NCBI GenBank assembly: GCA_945890895.1 | Contig: CAMDDG010000004.1 | Span: 17,944 to 81,943 of the forward strand | DNA: 64,000 nucleotides | From: Chitinophaga pinensis | Lineage (GTDB): Bacteria; Bacteroidota; Bacteroidia; NS11-12g; UBA955 | Direction: 5' to 3' | Shown here: positions 1 to 10,515 of the stretch, one piece after another | Layout of the letters: each line of letters opens with the position of its first letter | How positions within the stretch are numbered: the stretch's first letter is position 1 | The notes under the pieces: generated by a model | What the model saw: the letters and a program-made list of their open reading frames with translations, nothing else | The model's database searches: none | Told to the model about the DNA's origin: nothing | Made by a program: the position numbers and the translations under genes

Positions 1-1057
1 ATTCATCCTGTTTGTTGGGTAAATCTTCAACGTATTCATTCAACCAAACCGCCCAATTTCGCGACGTTGAAATTTTCTGTCCCTCCAAATTCAAAAACTC
101 ATTGGCAGGAACGTTTTTGGGTACTACATATCCATTTCCACGCAAATGAAGCATGGCCGGGAAAATGATGCAATGGAATACTATATTGTCTTTTCCGATG
201 AAGTGAATCAATTCGGTATCGCCGGTCCACCAGGATTCCCAATCGCTCGGACGGGCTTCCTTGGTTGCCGAAATATATCCAATGGGCGCTTCGAACCACA
301 CGTACAATACTTTGCCGTTTTCGCCTTCGATAGGAACCGGAATTCCCCAGTCCAAATCGCGTGTCATGGCGCGTTCTTTCAATCCATCGTTGAGCCAACT
401 TTTGCATTGTCCCAAAACGGTGGGACGCCAATGGGTTTGGCTATTGATGTATTCATCGAGGAAGGATTTCTGCAATTCGTCTAAGGGAAGGTACCAGTTT
501 TTGGTTTGACGAAGTACGGGGGTGGCACCGCTGAGCGCGCTTTTGGGATTGAGTAGTTCTGAGGGACTCAAGGTGCTGCCGCATTTTTCGCATTGATCGC
601 CGTAGGCACCGGGTTGATGACAGCGGGGACAATCGCCAGTGATATAACGGTCGGCAAGAAATTGATTGGCTTGTTCGTCGTAAAATTGTTCGGAAACGAT
701 TTCACGGAAGGCATTTTTATTCAGGAGATCCAAGAAAAATTCTTGGGAAATTTCTTTGTGGGTAGGGTTGGAAGTGCGGCTGTAAATGTCGAAATTGATA
801 CCCAAGTTAGCGAACGAATCGCGGATAATGGCGTGGTAACGATCCACCACATCTTGGGGGGTAATGCCTTCTTTTTTGGCGCGAAGAGTAATGGGAACGC
901 CGTGCTCATCGCTTCCGCAAACAAAAAGAACGTCTTTCCCTTGAAGACGAAGAAAACGAGCGTAAATGTCAGCAGGGATATAAACACCCGCCAAGTGACC
1001 GATATGAACGGGGCCATTGGCGTAGGGTAAAGCAGCGGTAATGGTAGTTTTCGACAT
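1..1057 (-). CDS. metG: Methionyl-tRNA synthetase, N-terminal part (gene runs off window start)
   Basis: Reverse strand from ATG at 1057 reads [60 protein letters not shown]-type class I aaRS motif and zinc-region cysteines further in. Confidence 0.95.
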   Translation of the reverse strand, partial: MSKTTITAALPYANGPVHIGHLAGVYIPADIYARFLRLQGKDVLFVCGSDEHGVPITLRAKKEGITPQDVVDRYHAIIRDSFANLGINFDIYSRTSNPTHKEISQEFFLDLLNKNAFREIVSEQFYDEQANQFLADRYITGDCPRCHQPGAYGDQCEKCGSTLSPSELLNPKSALSGATPVLRQTKNWYLPLDELQKSFLDEYINSQTHWRPTVLGQCKSWLNDGLKERAMTRDLDWGIPVPIEGENGKVLYVWFEAPIGYISATKEARPSDWESWWTGDTELIHFIGKDNIVFHCIIFPAMLHLRGNGYVVPKNVPANEFLNLEGQKISTSRNWAVWLNEYVEDLPNKQDE

Positions 1058-1133
1058 TACTGCAAAGGTACTTAATCTTCACTTTATCTGGGGAAGATTA
1101 TGTACATTTCGTAATTAATGCAGGTGGGTCGTT

Positions 1134-1610
1134 TTATTTAATTTGGGGAAGTTGGCTTTTGAGATCGTTTAATTGGGTGTTATTAAACGCGGTAAAGTTG
1201 AGCATTTTGCCGTTGGTAAGTGTCAGACGGATTACAGTTTTGCCTGTGGTGGTGTAGGCTTTTCCGTATTTGGAGGACCAACGGAGTCCCCATCCCCCGA
1301 AATCCTTAAGAGGATGGATGGTAACAATTTCAATACATTCTATTTCGTTTATGGGGATGAACTGAGTCTTGTAGATAAATGGAAAAAATCGAAATTCAAA
1401 TCCGTTCGTGTCTAGCTTCCATTTCAATTTTAGGTTTGCAAGAAGCAAGAAAACTCCCAACAATATTATGGATGGAATTATATTTTCATGAGACAAAATG
1501 GGTGTATTGTTTTTCCAGTTCAGAACACTTACCAAGCCCAATGAAAGCAAGATAGTTGGAGCGGTTATCCAAAATAATAGCTTCATGGTATGGGTTTGAG
1601 AAATTTTCAT
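1134..1610 (-). CDS. Hypothetical membrane protein (two N-terminal TM helices)
   Basis: 158 aa ORF with hydrophobic N-terminal segments; no recognised family. Confidence 0.6.
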   Translation of the reverse strand: MKISQTHTMKLLFWITAPTILLSLGLVSVLNWKNNTPILSHENIIPSIILLGVFLLLANLKLKWKLDTNGFEFRFFPFIYKTQFIPINEIECIEIVTIHPLKDFGGWGLRWSSKYGKAYTTTGKTVIRLTLTNGKMLNFTAFNNTQLNDLKSQLPQIK

Positions 1611-1683
1611 TAGTCAAATTTACAGATTATTTTGTTTTGATAAAATGCTTTCGTATCTTTGCGACCCTTTAATAGAAATCGTC

Positions 1684-1845
1684 ATGACAAAACGCACATA
1701 CCAACCTTCGAACAGAAAGCGCAAAAACAGACATGGTTTCCGTGAGCGCATGGCAACAGCTAACGGTCGCCGTGTATTAGCTGCACGTCGCAAACGTGGC
1801 CGCCATAAATTGACCGTTTCCGACGAACAAAGTCACAAAGGTTAA
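1684..1845 (+). CDS. rpmH: Ribosomal protein bL34
   Basis: [48 protein letters not shown]; start moved to internal ATG of the ORF. Confidence 0.97.
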   Translation: MTKRTYQPSNRKRKNRHGFRERMATANGRRVLAARRKRGRHKLTVSDEQSHKG

Positions 1846-1868
1846 TTGTTTGACCAATCTCTCTTGTT

Positions 1869-2558
1869 ATGAGTAGTGCGCCTGCAGCAATGCGGTTTAC
1901 ATTTAGCAAACAGGAGCGATTGAATAGCGAAAAGATTATAGCCCGGCTCTATGAGTCGGGCTTTGTTGTTTCAAAATATCCGTTGCGGGTAACGGCATTG
2001 GTATTGGATCGCACGGAATTGCCTGAGGGAATTGTGGCTCAGGCCATGATAAATGCTTCGAAGCGGAAGTTAAAAAAAGCGGTGCATCGCAATCGGATGA
2101 AGCGGATATTGCGGGAATTGTATCGTCACCGCAAGCACCAATTGTACACTTTATTAGAAAAGGAAGGGCTGGGATTGGCGTTGGCTGTCATTTATTCGGG
2201 CACGCATGTGGCGGAGTTTTGGGATTTGGAGAAGTCGTTCGATAAGATTTGGCGCAAATTTTTCAATGAGTTGCAGGTGCAGGTGAGGGAGTACAAGGTA
2301 CTGAAGTTGAATGATGGTGATGCCGCGAGTATGGTTAAAGATGAACCTTTAGATACTGCACGCCGGGTTTTGAATACAGAAAATTTGAACTCTGATAATT
2401 TGAACTTCGAGGTATTGAATTCTGGGGTTTTGAATTCTGTTAATTTGAATTCTGGGGCGTTGAACTCTGATAATTTGAACTCTGGAGATTTGAATTCAGA
2501 AGAGGGGTCGAAGGATTCAATAGTTCCGAATGCCAACGAAATAGGAGGTGGTGAATGA
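1869..2558 (+). CDS. rnpA: Ribonuclease P protein component with repetitive C-terminal extension
   Basis: RnpA core ([20 protein letters not shown]...[16 protein letters not shown]) between rpmH and yidD; C-terminal LNSxx repeats. Confidence 0.9.
   Translation: MSSAPAAMRFTFSKQERLNSEKIIARLYESGFVVSKYPLRVTALVLDRTELPEGIVAQAMINASKRKLKKAVHRNRMKRILRELYRHRKHQLYTLLEKEGLGLALAVIYSGTHVAEFWDLEKSFDKIWRKFFNELQVQVREYKVLKLNDGDAASMVKDEPLDTARRVLNTENLNSDNLNFEVLNSGVLNSVNLNSGALNSDNLNSGDLNSEEGSKDSIVPNANEIGGGE
2370..2504 (+). repeat. Nine tandem 15-bp units encoding LNSxx pentapeptides inside rnpA
   Basis: [45 protein letters not shown] read directly. Confidence 0.93.
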
Positions 2559-2764
2559 GGTGGTTGTTTATCGGGTTGATTAAATTGTATCAAGGAGCGA
2601 TTTCACCGTTGTTGCCGAATGCGTGTCGGTACACCCCCACATGTTCACAATACGGGATAGAGGCGTTTAAGAAGTATTCGTTTTTCAAGGCGTTGAAGCT
2701 GACGGTATTTCGGATAGGGCGTTGTCACCCGTGGGGTGGCAGCGGATATGATCCGCTGCCCTAA
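2555..2764 (+). CDS. yidD: Membrane protein insertion efficiency factor YidD
   Basis: [34 protein letters not shown]...[15 protein letters not shown]. Confidence 0.95.
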   Translation: MRWLFIGLIKLYQGAISPLLPNACRYTPTCSQYGIEAFKKYSFFKALKLTVFRIGRCHPWGGSGYDPLP

Positions 2765-3011
2765 TATAAGGGCGCCACGATTTTTTTAAACCGTGTTTGC
2801 GTTAAAGCGGTAGCGATCCCCTGCCTTGAAGGGAATATTGTGGTTACAGCCTGAAGTTTGGGGTAGGCGTATTGGGTGTATGCGGGTAACGTTCTGTTGC
2901 CTTGAATTCGTTGGAAGGTTTAAAATCATCGGTGATGGATAAAAATTGTTCACAATCACTTTGTTTATATGTGGATTATTTTCTATCTTTGCACCCCCAA
3001 AAATAACTATT

Positions 3012-3422
3012 ATGAGTAAAAAACAGTACGAAGCTGTGATCATTTTAACACCCGTGCTCTCTGAGCAACAGATGAAGGACGCTGTTGCAGGCTACAGAGG
3101 GTTGATCACAGAAAACGGTGGGGAGATCGTTCACGAAGAGAACTGGGGTCTCACTAAATTAGCCTATCCCATCGACAAAAAAGGCACGGGTTTTTATCAC
3201 TTGTTTGAGTTCAAAGCGGACCCTACATTTATCAAAACTTTAGATTTGACGTATCGTCGTGATGAGCGCATTTTGCGTTACTTGACTTTGTCATTAGACA
3301 AATGGGCGATCGAGTTCAATCAAAAGAAGCGCAGTGGAGAAATCAAAACTTCTTCTACCGCTAAGGAAAAGAAAGCTGCAAACATTGCAAAACTAGAACT
3401 AGACGAAGACGAGGACATCTAA
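3012..3422 (+). CDS. rpsF: Ribosomal protein bS6
   Basis: [25 protein letters not shown]...; order rpsF-rpsR-rplI. Confidence 0.95.
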   Translation: MSKKQYEAVIILTPVLSEQQMKDAVAGYRGLITENGGEIVHEENWGLTKLAYPIDKKGTGFYHLFEFKADPTFIKTLDLTYRRDERILRYLTLSLDKWAIEFNQKKRSGEIKTSSTAKEKKAANIAKLELDEDEDI

Positions 3423-3423
3423 T

Positions 3424-3687
3424 ATGAGCAAAGAAGCAAATTTTATCTTCAACCAAACACCACAGGTGTTGCAAAAGAAGAAATACTGTCGTTTCAAAAA
3501 GCACGGTATTAAGCATATCGATTATAAAGACAAAGATTTCTTGTTGAAATTCATCAACGAGCAAGGTAAAATCCTTCCTCGTCGTATCACCGGAACATCT
3601 TTGAAGTATCAACGTAAAATTTCTGTAGCTGTGAAAAGAGCGCGCCACTTGGCGTTGTTGCCTTTCGTTGCTGACGGATTGAAATAA
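3424..3687 (+). CDS. rpsR: Ribosomal protein bS18
   Basis: [19 protein letters not shown]...[35 protein letters not shown]. Confidence 0.96.
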   Translation: MSKEANFIFNQTPQVLQKKKYCRFKKHGIKHIDYKDKDFLLKFINEQGKILPRRITGTSLKYQRKISVAVKRARHLALLPFVADGLK

Positions 3688-3701
3688 AAAGGAGGCTAAT
3701 C

Positions 3702-4142
3702 ATGAAAGTTATCTTAAAAGAAGACATCAAAAACTTAGGCCATAAGGACGATGTAGTAAACGTGAAAGACGGTTACGGTCGTAATTTCCTTATCCCTCAA
3801 GGTAAAGCTAAATTAGCCACCGAAGGAGCTTTGAAAATGTTGGCAGAAGAACTTCGCCAACGTGAGTTCAAAATGGACAAGCTTCGTAAAGATGCCGAGC
3901 AATTGTCAGGAAGTCTTAACGGTTCTACCGTTACATTGACAACCAAAGCAGGTGCTTCCGGAAAAATCTTCGGATCTATCACTTCTTTACAAATTGCAAA
4001 TGCTTTGAAAGACAAAGGATTTGAAGTAGACAGAAGAAGAATTATGGTAGACGACATCAAAGAAATCGGCTCTTACGCCGCTACTGTGAACCTATTCAAA
4101 GACATCAGCGCCTCCATTACTGTGGAAGTAATCGCTGAATAA
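3702..4142 (+). CDS. rplI: Ribosomal protein bL9
   Basis: MKVILKEDIKNLGHKDDVVNVKDGYGRNFLIPQGKA. Confidence 0.97.
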   Translation: MKVILKEDIKNLGHKDDVVNVKDGYGRNFLIPQGKAKLATEGALKMLAEELRQREFKMDKLRKDAEQLSGSLNGSTVTLTTKAGASGKIFGSITSLQIANALKDKGFEVDRRRIMVDDIKEIGSYAATVNLFKDISASITVEVIAE

Positions 4143-4163
4143 TTGTTTGGTTATTGTTGTTGT

Positions 4164-4199
4164 AAAATGGCTGCTGTTAAATCAGTAGCCATTTTTTTT
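4164..4199 (+). terminator. Rho-independent terminator after rplI
   Basis: aaaatggctgctgttaaatcagtagccatttttttt hairpin plus T tract. Confidence 0.85.
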
Positions 4200-4224
4200 G
4201 TTATTTACACTACCTTTGCACGCA

Positions 4225-6603
4225 ATGATTTGGTCTAGGGTAGCCACTTTTGTGCTTAAGAAACGTGCGTTTTTCGTCGCCATAATACTCGCATTTACTG
4301 CAACAATGGGGTATTTCGCTTCCAAAGTGGAATTAGAATACAATATGCAACGTCTGGTTCCAGAGGATGACCCCGATGTAAAATTTTACGACGCATTCAA
4401 AAAGAAATTCGGTGATGATGGCAATAAATTGATTGCCGCAATAAAAACCCCAGAATTATTTCAACTGGATTATTACCTCCAATTGAAGCAATTGTGCGAT
4501 TCCTTGAATCAAATACCTGGCGTAAAGGGCGTGCTTTCGCCAACCAATGTTTATCATTTAGAATTAGATACCAACGATCTTCTTCGCATGAATCCATTGG
4601 TTAAAGAAGTTCCCCACAACCAGGCAGAGTTAGATAGTTTGGGTGAAATCTTTTTTAATCTGAAATTTTACGAAGGCCTGCTCTATAATCCCCAATCTCA
4701 AGTTTCACTCATCATTGTATCGGTAGACCCTACTTATATGTTTAGTGAAAAACGGGTAGAACTGATTGAATCCATTACCGAACGATTGAATGCCTTTGGT
4801 GAAAATCAAAAGCAAGAAATGCACATTACCGGTTTGCCCTTTATTCGATATCAGAACGCCACTTCCATCAAAAATGAAATTATTCTTTTTACAGTTTTTG
4901 CATTTATTGTAACAGCTATTCTGATATTGGTATTGTTTAAGAATATTGGCACATTGTTGGTGTCGTTGCTGTTTATTTCCATTGGTGTTTTAACCATGTT
5001 TGGAGTAACGGTTTTATGTGGTTATAAACTCAATATTTTATCCGGAACCTTACCCCCGCTCTTAGTTGTAGTAGGAGTGCAGAATACGATTTATTTAATT
5101 AATCAATATCACGATCAGTATCGCAAACACGGGAATCAAGCAAAAGCGCTAACTCGAATTATTTCACACGTTGGAGTAGCTACCTTTTTAATTAATTTTA
5201 CAACAGCCATTGGCTTTGGTACCTTTTATTTTACAAAAACAATTATACTGGAACAGTTCGGAATTGTTTCTTTTGTTACAATCAACATCATTTTCTTGAT
5301 TAGTATTGTGGGAATTCCGGTGTTGTATTCTTATTTACCTACTCCTAGTCACAAGCAAACTAAGCATTTAGATAGTAAGAGTTGGAATGGATTTTTGAAT
5401 TGGATATCACACTTGGTATTCAAACGAAAACGAAGAATTTTCTATTGGTTTTCTGTAGTTACTATTTTCGCAACGGTATTCCTGATTCGATTAAAACCTT
5501 TGTCTTTTATTGTTGATGACATCCCCCACGACAGTAAAGTATATCGCGACTTAGAGTACATTCAAAATAACTTTCATGGGGCAATGCCGTATGAAATTGT
5601 AATTACATCCTACGAAGAAGGCGGTGTGACCAATGTGGATATGCTTACCAAAGGGAGAAGATTACAACGTGCACTTTCGGAATTCGATGAATTATCGAAA
5701 CCCATGTCCATTGTTGAAGTTATTTCCGCTGCGAATCAAGCTGTTAATGAAAATGATCCCAATTATTATCGAATTCCCAAGGCCACAGATTTTGGTGATT
5801 TGATGATGAAATTTCCGAGTTCAATCACTTCCTCCGATGGAAACAAAGATGCAGGAAATAGTAATAAGTTGTTAAGAGGATTGGTTGATTCTACCTATTC
5901 TCAGATGCGGATCAGTTATCAAATTAAGGATATTGGTAGTGTTCGATTGGATTCATTGAATGTAATTATTACCCAAAAAGCCAAAGAGATTTTCCCATCG
6001 CAAGAATACAATGTTGCCATAACGGGGACTTCATCGATTTTCTTAAAGGGGAATAAATACTTGTATAACAGCTTGGGTCAATCTACATTTTGGGCGTTAT
6101 TGATAATATCTTTAACCATGACGTTTTTGTTCCCCAGTTGGAGAATGGTACTCATTGCCATAGTTCCCAATATCATCCCTCTGTTGATTACAGCGGGTAC
6201 CATGGGATATTTCAATATTCCGTTGAAAGCATCAACCATTTTGGTGTTTAGTATTGCATTTGGTATAACGGTAGATGCTACAATTCACTTTGTTACTACG
6301 TTTAGACGGGAAATTATTGTACACCGACATTCAGTACGGCACGCTTTGAAAATTACCATTCCTGAAGTGGGAATCAGTATGATTTATTCGGGATTAGCGG
6401 TTTGTTCGGGCTTCATGATTTTTGCTTTCAGTGAATTTCAGGGTACTCAAGCGTTGGGATGGTTAACAGCTTTAACGATTTTCTCTGGAATTGCAACGAA
6501 TTTATTCCTATTGCCCGCTTTAATTTTGGCGTTTGAAAAATTCATCAATCCTAAGGTGGAATTGAAAGAAACGCTGTTGGATTTTGCAGAAGGAGAAGAG
6601 TAA
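4225..6603 (+). CDS. RND/MMPL-family transporter
   Basis: About 790 aa, two sets of TM helices, MMPL-like GITVDATIHF motif. Confidence 0.85.
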   Translation: MIWSRVATFVLKKRAFFVAIILAFTATMGYFASKVELEYNMQRLVPEDDPDVKFYDAFKKKFGDDGNKLIAAIKTPELFQLDYYLQLKQLCDSLNQIPGVKGVLSPTNVYHLELDTNDLLRMNPLVKEVPHNQAELDSLGEIFFNLKFYEGLLYNPQSQVSLIIVSVDPTYMFSEKRVELIESITERLNAFGENQKQEMHITGLPFIRYQNATSIKNEIILFTVFAFIVTAILILVLFKNIGTLLVSLLFISIGVLTMFGVTVLCGYKLNILSGTLPPLLVVVGVQNTIYLINQYHDQYRKHGNQAKALTRIISHVGVATFLINFTTAIGFGTFYFTKTIILEQFGIVSFVTINIIFLISIVGIPVLYSYLPTPSHKQTKHLDSKSWNGFLNWISHLVFKRKRRIFYWFSVVTIFATVFLIRLKPLSFIVDDIPHDSKVYRDLEYIQNNFHGAMPYEIVITSYEEGGVTNVDMLTKGRRLQRALSEFDELSKPMSIVEVISAANQAVNENDPNYYRIPKATDFGDLMMKFPSSITSSDGNKDAGNSNKLLRGLVDSTYSQMRISYQIKDIGSVRLDSLNVIITQKAKEIFPSQEYNVAITGTSSIFLKGNKYLYNSLGQSTFWALLIISLTMTFLFPSWRMVLIAIVPNIIPLLITAGTMGYFNIPLKASTILVFSIAFGITVDATIHFVTTFRREIIVHRHSVRHALKITIPEVGISMIYSGLAVCSGFMIFAFSEFQGTQALGWLTALTIFSGIATNLFLLPALILAFEKFINPKVELKETLLDFAEGEE

Positions 6604-6612
6604 TTTTCGGTT

Positions 6613-7746
6613 TTAAATGGTAGGAAATACCAATTGATTGCAACCTCGAATATCTGAATGGTCAATTCTACCCGAAATTTCAAAGGTACCATCGGGGAAG
6701 GTTTTCCCGAGGTCGTCGGTGGCAATGAATGAGCAACTGTGGTAATTCATCAGATCGATCACGCAAATTCTACCCGTTTTGTTTGCAGGCAAAAAAGCTC
6801 TAAAATCCGAAGGATCTTGTATGAGAATTTTCATCCAAGGCGGACATTGGAAAATTCCATTTCCCAAAGAATATGCTTGCGAAGTGAGTTCGGTCATACC
6901 GTATTCGCTTAATATGTCATTTTTTCGAAAGCCTTCACAAAGTTGCTTATGTACTTCGTTTCTTGTTAGCTCCGGTCCTCGTCCTTTCATACCACCCGTT
7001 TCCAAGATATCGGTTTGTGAAAATAATTCGGAAATTAGGGTATGGGGATCGGTAGTTTCTTTGGTGAATTCCTTATTGACGAATTGAGAAAATTCCAAAA
7101 GTCCGAAAGTAACGCCCCACAACAACACGCGTTTATTTTCACGTTTCCACTTGAATAAGTCTAATAGAAGTTGTTCAAATTGCAAATTATAAAATCCGCC
7201 TTCTTTTGCTCGCACTTTAATTAACTGATCTACCATGTAGATCAAACCCGAGCCGGATCGATCTAAATAACTCGGAAGCAACGCTGCTATTACGTCGTAA
7301 TTTGGATTCTGAACTTTGATGGTATCAAGGAGACCGGGTTTAAATGATGCCTTTTTTGCTTCATTTAATTGCTTTAAAAATAGGTCGTATCCATTAAGGC
7401 AGGCTTGTTCATAATCCTTTAAATGATGAATATGGTGTTGTGAAATACCTATCCCGGTTGTTGAACTGCTGGTAAAGTGGATTTCATGATTGGGATAACA
7501 ACTGATTTTTTTTGTTTTAAACAGAGAAATGGGTAAAAAAGGAATTTCCGATTCGTGTTGAAATTGCAAGTTTTCTGGAATATTTTTTGCGTTTTTCGCA
7601 AATCCCAGCGATAAATGCACCCAATCAGAAAATACTTCGTTCCGCTGCATTTGAAATCGATAAATTTCTAAACAAGTTTCGGTAAATTTGTTAGAATCTA
7701 CTTTGAATTGGCTGTTTAAAATATCGTGGATGCTCTTGGGAATCAT
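6613..7746 (-). CDS. LuxE/PaaK-family acyl-protein synthetase / acyltransferase
   Basis: MIPKSIHDILNS... HFTSSSTTGIGISQHHIHHLKDYEQA..., LSEYGMTELTSQAYS; start could also be 7770. Confidence 0.75.
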   Translation of the reverse strand: MIPKSIHDILNSQFKVDSNKFTETCLEIYRFQMQRNEVFSDWVHLSLGFAKNAKNIPENLQFQHESEIPFLPISLFKTKKISCYPNHEIHFTSSSTTGIGISQHHIHHLKDYEQACLNGYDLFLKQLNEAKKASFKPGLLDTIKVQNPNYDVIAALLPSYLDRSGSGLIYMVDQLIKVRAKEGGFYNLQFEQLLLDLFKWKRENKRVLLWGVTFGLLEFSQFVNKEFTKETTDPHTLISELFSQTDILETGGMKGRGPELTRNEVHKQLCEGFRKNDILSEYGMTELTSQAYSLGNGIFQCPPWMKILIQDPSDFRAFLPANKTGRICVIDLMNYHSCSFIATDDLGKTFPDGTFEISGRIDHSDIRGCNQLVFPTI

Positions 7747-8227
7747 CGGAGTAAGTTCTTGCAACGACAAAGATACGAACTCTAAGGTGCCTCAGTTGGA
7801 GTTTTTAGATCAATTTATTGTATCTACCCCTGCGGGATACGATAGTTTGGTTGAGTTGCATATTGAATATTTGGATAACGACGGCGACATAGGTTTGTCT
7901 GAAAGCGACACAACCGGTCCATTTAAATTTGGCGAATATGCATTTTACAATCTGTTTTGCTTTATATATGTCAGGGAAAACGGAATTTGGGTAAAGCCAT
8001 TGAATCCATTTAGTACCCTGGATACCTTATTTTTGCATGAACGGTTTCCAAACATTACGCCCACCTCTGAGAATAAAAGATTGAGAGGTGAAATTACGTT
8101 ATATATACCTGCAAGGCCCTTGGAATTGAGAAGAGACTCAGTGCGATTTGAAATTCAGTTGTGGGATAGAGCATTAAATAAAAGCAATGTGTTAAAATCT
8201 AATGTGTTTAAATTAAAACATCCATGA
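7730..8227 (+). CDS. Hypothetical lipoprotein
   Basis: MLLGIIGVSSC lipobox; acidic repeats DNDGDIGLSESDTTGPF. Confidence 0.65.
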   Translation: MLLGIIGVSSCNDKDTNSKVPQLEFLDQFIVSTPAGYDSLVELHIEYLDNDGDIGLSESDTTGPFKFGEYAFYNLFCFIYVRENGIWVKPLNPFSTLDTLFLHERFPNITPTSENKRLRGEITLYIPARPLELRRDSVRFEIQLWDRALNKSNVLKSNVFKLKHP

Positions 8228-8274
8228 GCCAAAGTCAATTAAAATTAATATTTTCGTATCCTCTTATTACATAC

Positions 8275-8859
8275 ATGAAGTCTAGAATTATTTTACGTTT
8301 TATATATCTGTTGAGTTTAATTATCACATCAAATTCATTATCCGCTCAACGCGTTACTCTTGCTTATATCGATTCTGATTATATTTTGGGAAGAATGCCT
8401 GAATATAAATCGGCACAAACTCAACTAGACGATGCTGCAACAGCCTGGGAAACAGAAGCGGGTAAATTAGAGGCCAAATTAAGTCAAATGGTAAAAGATT
8501 TCTCCGCAGAAGAGATTCTTCTCACCAGTGATCAAAGAGGTCAGCGAAAGGAGGCAATTGCGAAACAGGAAAGCGAACTTATTAAGTTTAGAGAAGAAAA
8601 GTTTGGCACCGACGGTGAGTTATTTAAGAAACGCGCCCAATTAATAAAGCCCATTCAAGATAAAATGTTTGATGCGGTACAAAAAGTAGCAAAACAAGAA
8701 GGGCTTGACTACATCTTCGATAAAGCATCGGGTGTTCAAATGTTGTATGCAAATCCTAAATACGACAAAACTTTTGAGGTAATGGAAGAATTGGGAATTC
8801 CTCTAACAGAGAATGAAGGAAAACCCAAAGGGGGTGCCAAATCAGGAGACCAAAATTAA
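8275..8859 (+). CDS. OmpH/Skp-family periplasmic chaperone
   Basis: Signal peptide, VTLAYIDSDYILGRMPEYKSAQTQLD..., coiled-coil, GLDYIFDKASG. Confidence 0.85.
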   Translation: MKSRIILRFIYLLSLIITSNSLSAQRVTLAYIDSDYILGRMPEYKSAQTQLDDAATAWETEAGKLEAKLSQMVKDFSAEEILLTSDQRGQRKEAIAKQESELIKFREEKFGTDGELFKKRAQLIKPIQDKMFDAVQKVAKQEGLDYIFDKASGVQMLYANPKYDKTFEVMEELGIPLTENEGKPKGGAKSGDQN

Positions 8860-8998
8860 ATTGGTGTGCCACCTAATCATTTAATAACATAAAATTCAGT
8901 GGATATTAATCGAGTGTTTATCGATTTCCATATTATTGAGTTAACTTTGGCATTTAAATTGTAAAAATTTTCAAGAATCAAATAATTACACATACACA

Positions 8999-9559
8999 AT
9001 GAAAAAATTCTTTTTAGTACTAACTGTCATTTTAGGCAGTATTGCTGCAGTTCAAGCACAAGCACAAAAAATGGCTTTCGTAAACACTCAATTAATCATG
9101 GATACCTTGCCTACAAAGGATTCTGCTGAATTGAAATTACAGGCAATTGCAATGCAATACGATGATGCTATCAAATCTTTAACTTCTGAAATCCAAGCAA
9201 AACAAGCTGAATACGAAGCAAAAACGAAATCAGGCGGACAAAATGCTGCAACTGAATTGTTAAGAAAACGTATTGAAAGTCTTTACCAAGATTATCAAGA
9301 AACCGAACAAGTAGCGAATCGCGATATTCAAATGCAACGCGCAAATTTGTTAAAACCCATTGTAGATGATATCAAAGTGGCTATTGGAGTGGTAGCAGCT
9401 GAAAACGGTTATACTGCGGTTATTGATAACGCAGCTCAGATTGTATTGTGGACTTCCTCCGACAAGGACGATATTACTGCAAAAGTAATTGCACACATGT
9501 TGAATAAAAGCAAAACAACTGTGCCTGCAGCAGGTAAACCATCTGCAGGAAAAAAATAA
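8999..9559 (+). CDS. OmpH/Skp-family periplasmic chaperone (second copy)
   Basis: Signal peptide, KMAFVNTQLIMDTLPTKDSAELKLQ..., coiled-coil, ENGYTAVIDNA. Confidence 0.85.
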   Translation: MKKFFLVLTVILGSIAAVQAQAQKMAFVNTQLIMDTLPTKDSAELKLQAIAMQYDDAIKSLTSEIQAKQAEYEAKTKSGGQNAATELLRKRIESLYQDYQETEQVANRDIQMQRANLLKPIVDDIKVAIGVVAAENGYTAVIDNAAQIVLWTSSDKDDITAKVIAHMLNKSKTTVPAAGKPSAGKK

Positions 9560-9591
9560 ACCTTAATTAAATTCTAAAATTATAGTGAACT

Positions 9592-9622
9592 AAAGCTGCT
9601 TCAAAAGAGGCAGCTTTTTTTA
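9592..9622 (+). terminator. Rho-independent terminator
   Basis: aaagctgcttcaaaagaggcagcttttttt. Confidence 0.75.
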
Positions 9623-9654
9623 TAAAAACTCAAAATGGATTAACGTGAATTAAT

Positions 9655-10506
9655 GTGGTATATTCGAATCTCAATATAAATCTTAGTGTGGCAAAAATTG
9701 GAGTATTTGATTCCGGTTATGGTGGCTTAACCGTCTTACAATCGCTGGTGGAAAAACTTCCACAATACGATTTTGTATATTTAGGAGATAATGCCCGCGC
9801 ACCTTACGGGGATAAATCATTTGAAACTGTTTATCAGTATACGTTGCAAGCGGTTAATTGGTTATTTGATGTTCAAAACTGCGATTTGGTAATTTTAGCT
9901 TGCAATACAGCCTCGGCAAAGGCACTTCGTCAAATTCAACAAGTCGACCTTCCCCAAAGAGAAGATTCAAAACGAGTATTGGGAGTTATTCGTCCTACAA
10001 CAGAAATTATTGGAAATTTCACCAAGACCGGCCATATAGGTGTTGTTGGAACTGCGGGTACAATAAAATCCAATTCCTATGCCATTGAAATGGAGCGATT
10101 TTTCCCGGGAATTCAGGTGCATCAAGAAGCGTGTCCTATTTGGGTACATCTGGTTGAAAATCGATTTGTCGGTTTACCCGGTACCGATTATTTCGTTAAG
10201 TACCATTTAGATCATTTATTTGGTCAATTCCCCCAAATTGATACGCTTTTATTGGCATGTACTCATTATCCCTTGCTGATGAGCTCCATACAAAAGAATG
10301 TAAATGAAAATATAGCAGTGATTAGTCAAGGAGGCATAGTGGCTAATAGTTTGAACAGTTATTTGCAAAGGCATCCCGAAATAGAACAGAAGTTAAGTAA
10401 ACAGGGGAGTCGATTATTTTTTACCACCGAAAAGTTCAACGATTTTAATCAATTGGCTACCTTATTCTATGGGGATGATGTGATAGCTGAGCGGGTGATT
10501 TTGTAA
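9655..10506 (+). CDS. murI: Glutamate racemase
   Basis: KIGVFDSGYGGLTVLQSL...YLGDNARAPYG...LACNTASAKALR...LLACTHYPLL; GTG at 9688 is an alternative start. Confidence 0.95.
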   Translation: MVYSNLNINLSVAKIGVFDSGYGGLTVLQSLVEKLPQYDFVYLGDNARAPYGDKSFETVYQYTLQAVNWLFDVQNCDLVILACNTASAKALRQIQQVDLPQREDSKRVLGVIRPTTEIIGNFTKTGHIGVVGTAGTIKSNSYAIEMERFFPGIQVHQEACPIWVHLVENRFVGLPGTDYFVKYHLDHLFGQFPQIDTLLLACTHYPLLMSSIQKNVNENIAVISQGGIVANSLNSYLQRHPEIEQKLSKQGSRLFFTTEKFNDFNQLATLFYGDDVIAERVIL

Positions 10507-10515
10507 CTTTGCACC

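Noticed and set aside
146-1030. Forward ORFs 146..484, 261..509 and 593..1030
   Set aside because: Antisense to clear metG coding sequence; no recognisable domains.
2192-2593. Antisense ORF with EFKxx repeats
   Set aside because: It is the reverse reading of the 15-bp repeat in rnpA; kept only as a note in that finding.
8275-9559. Tandem OmpH/Skp genes as a novelty
   Set aside because: Paired Skp-like genes are common in Bacteroidota.
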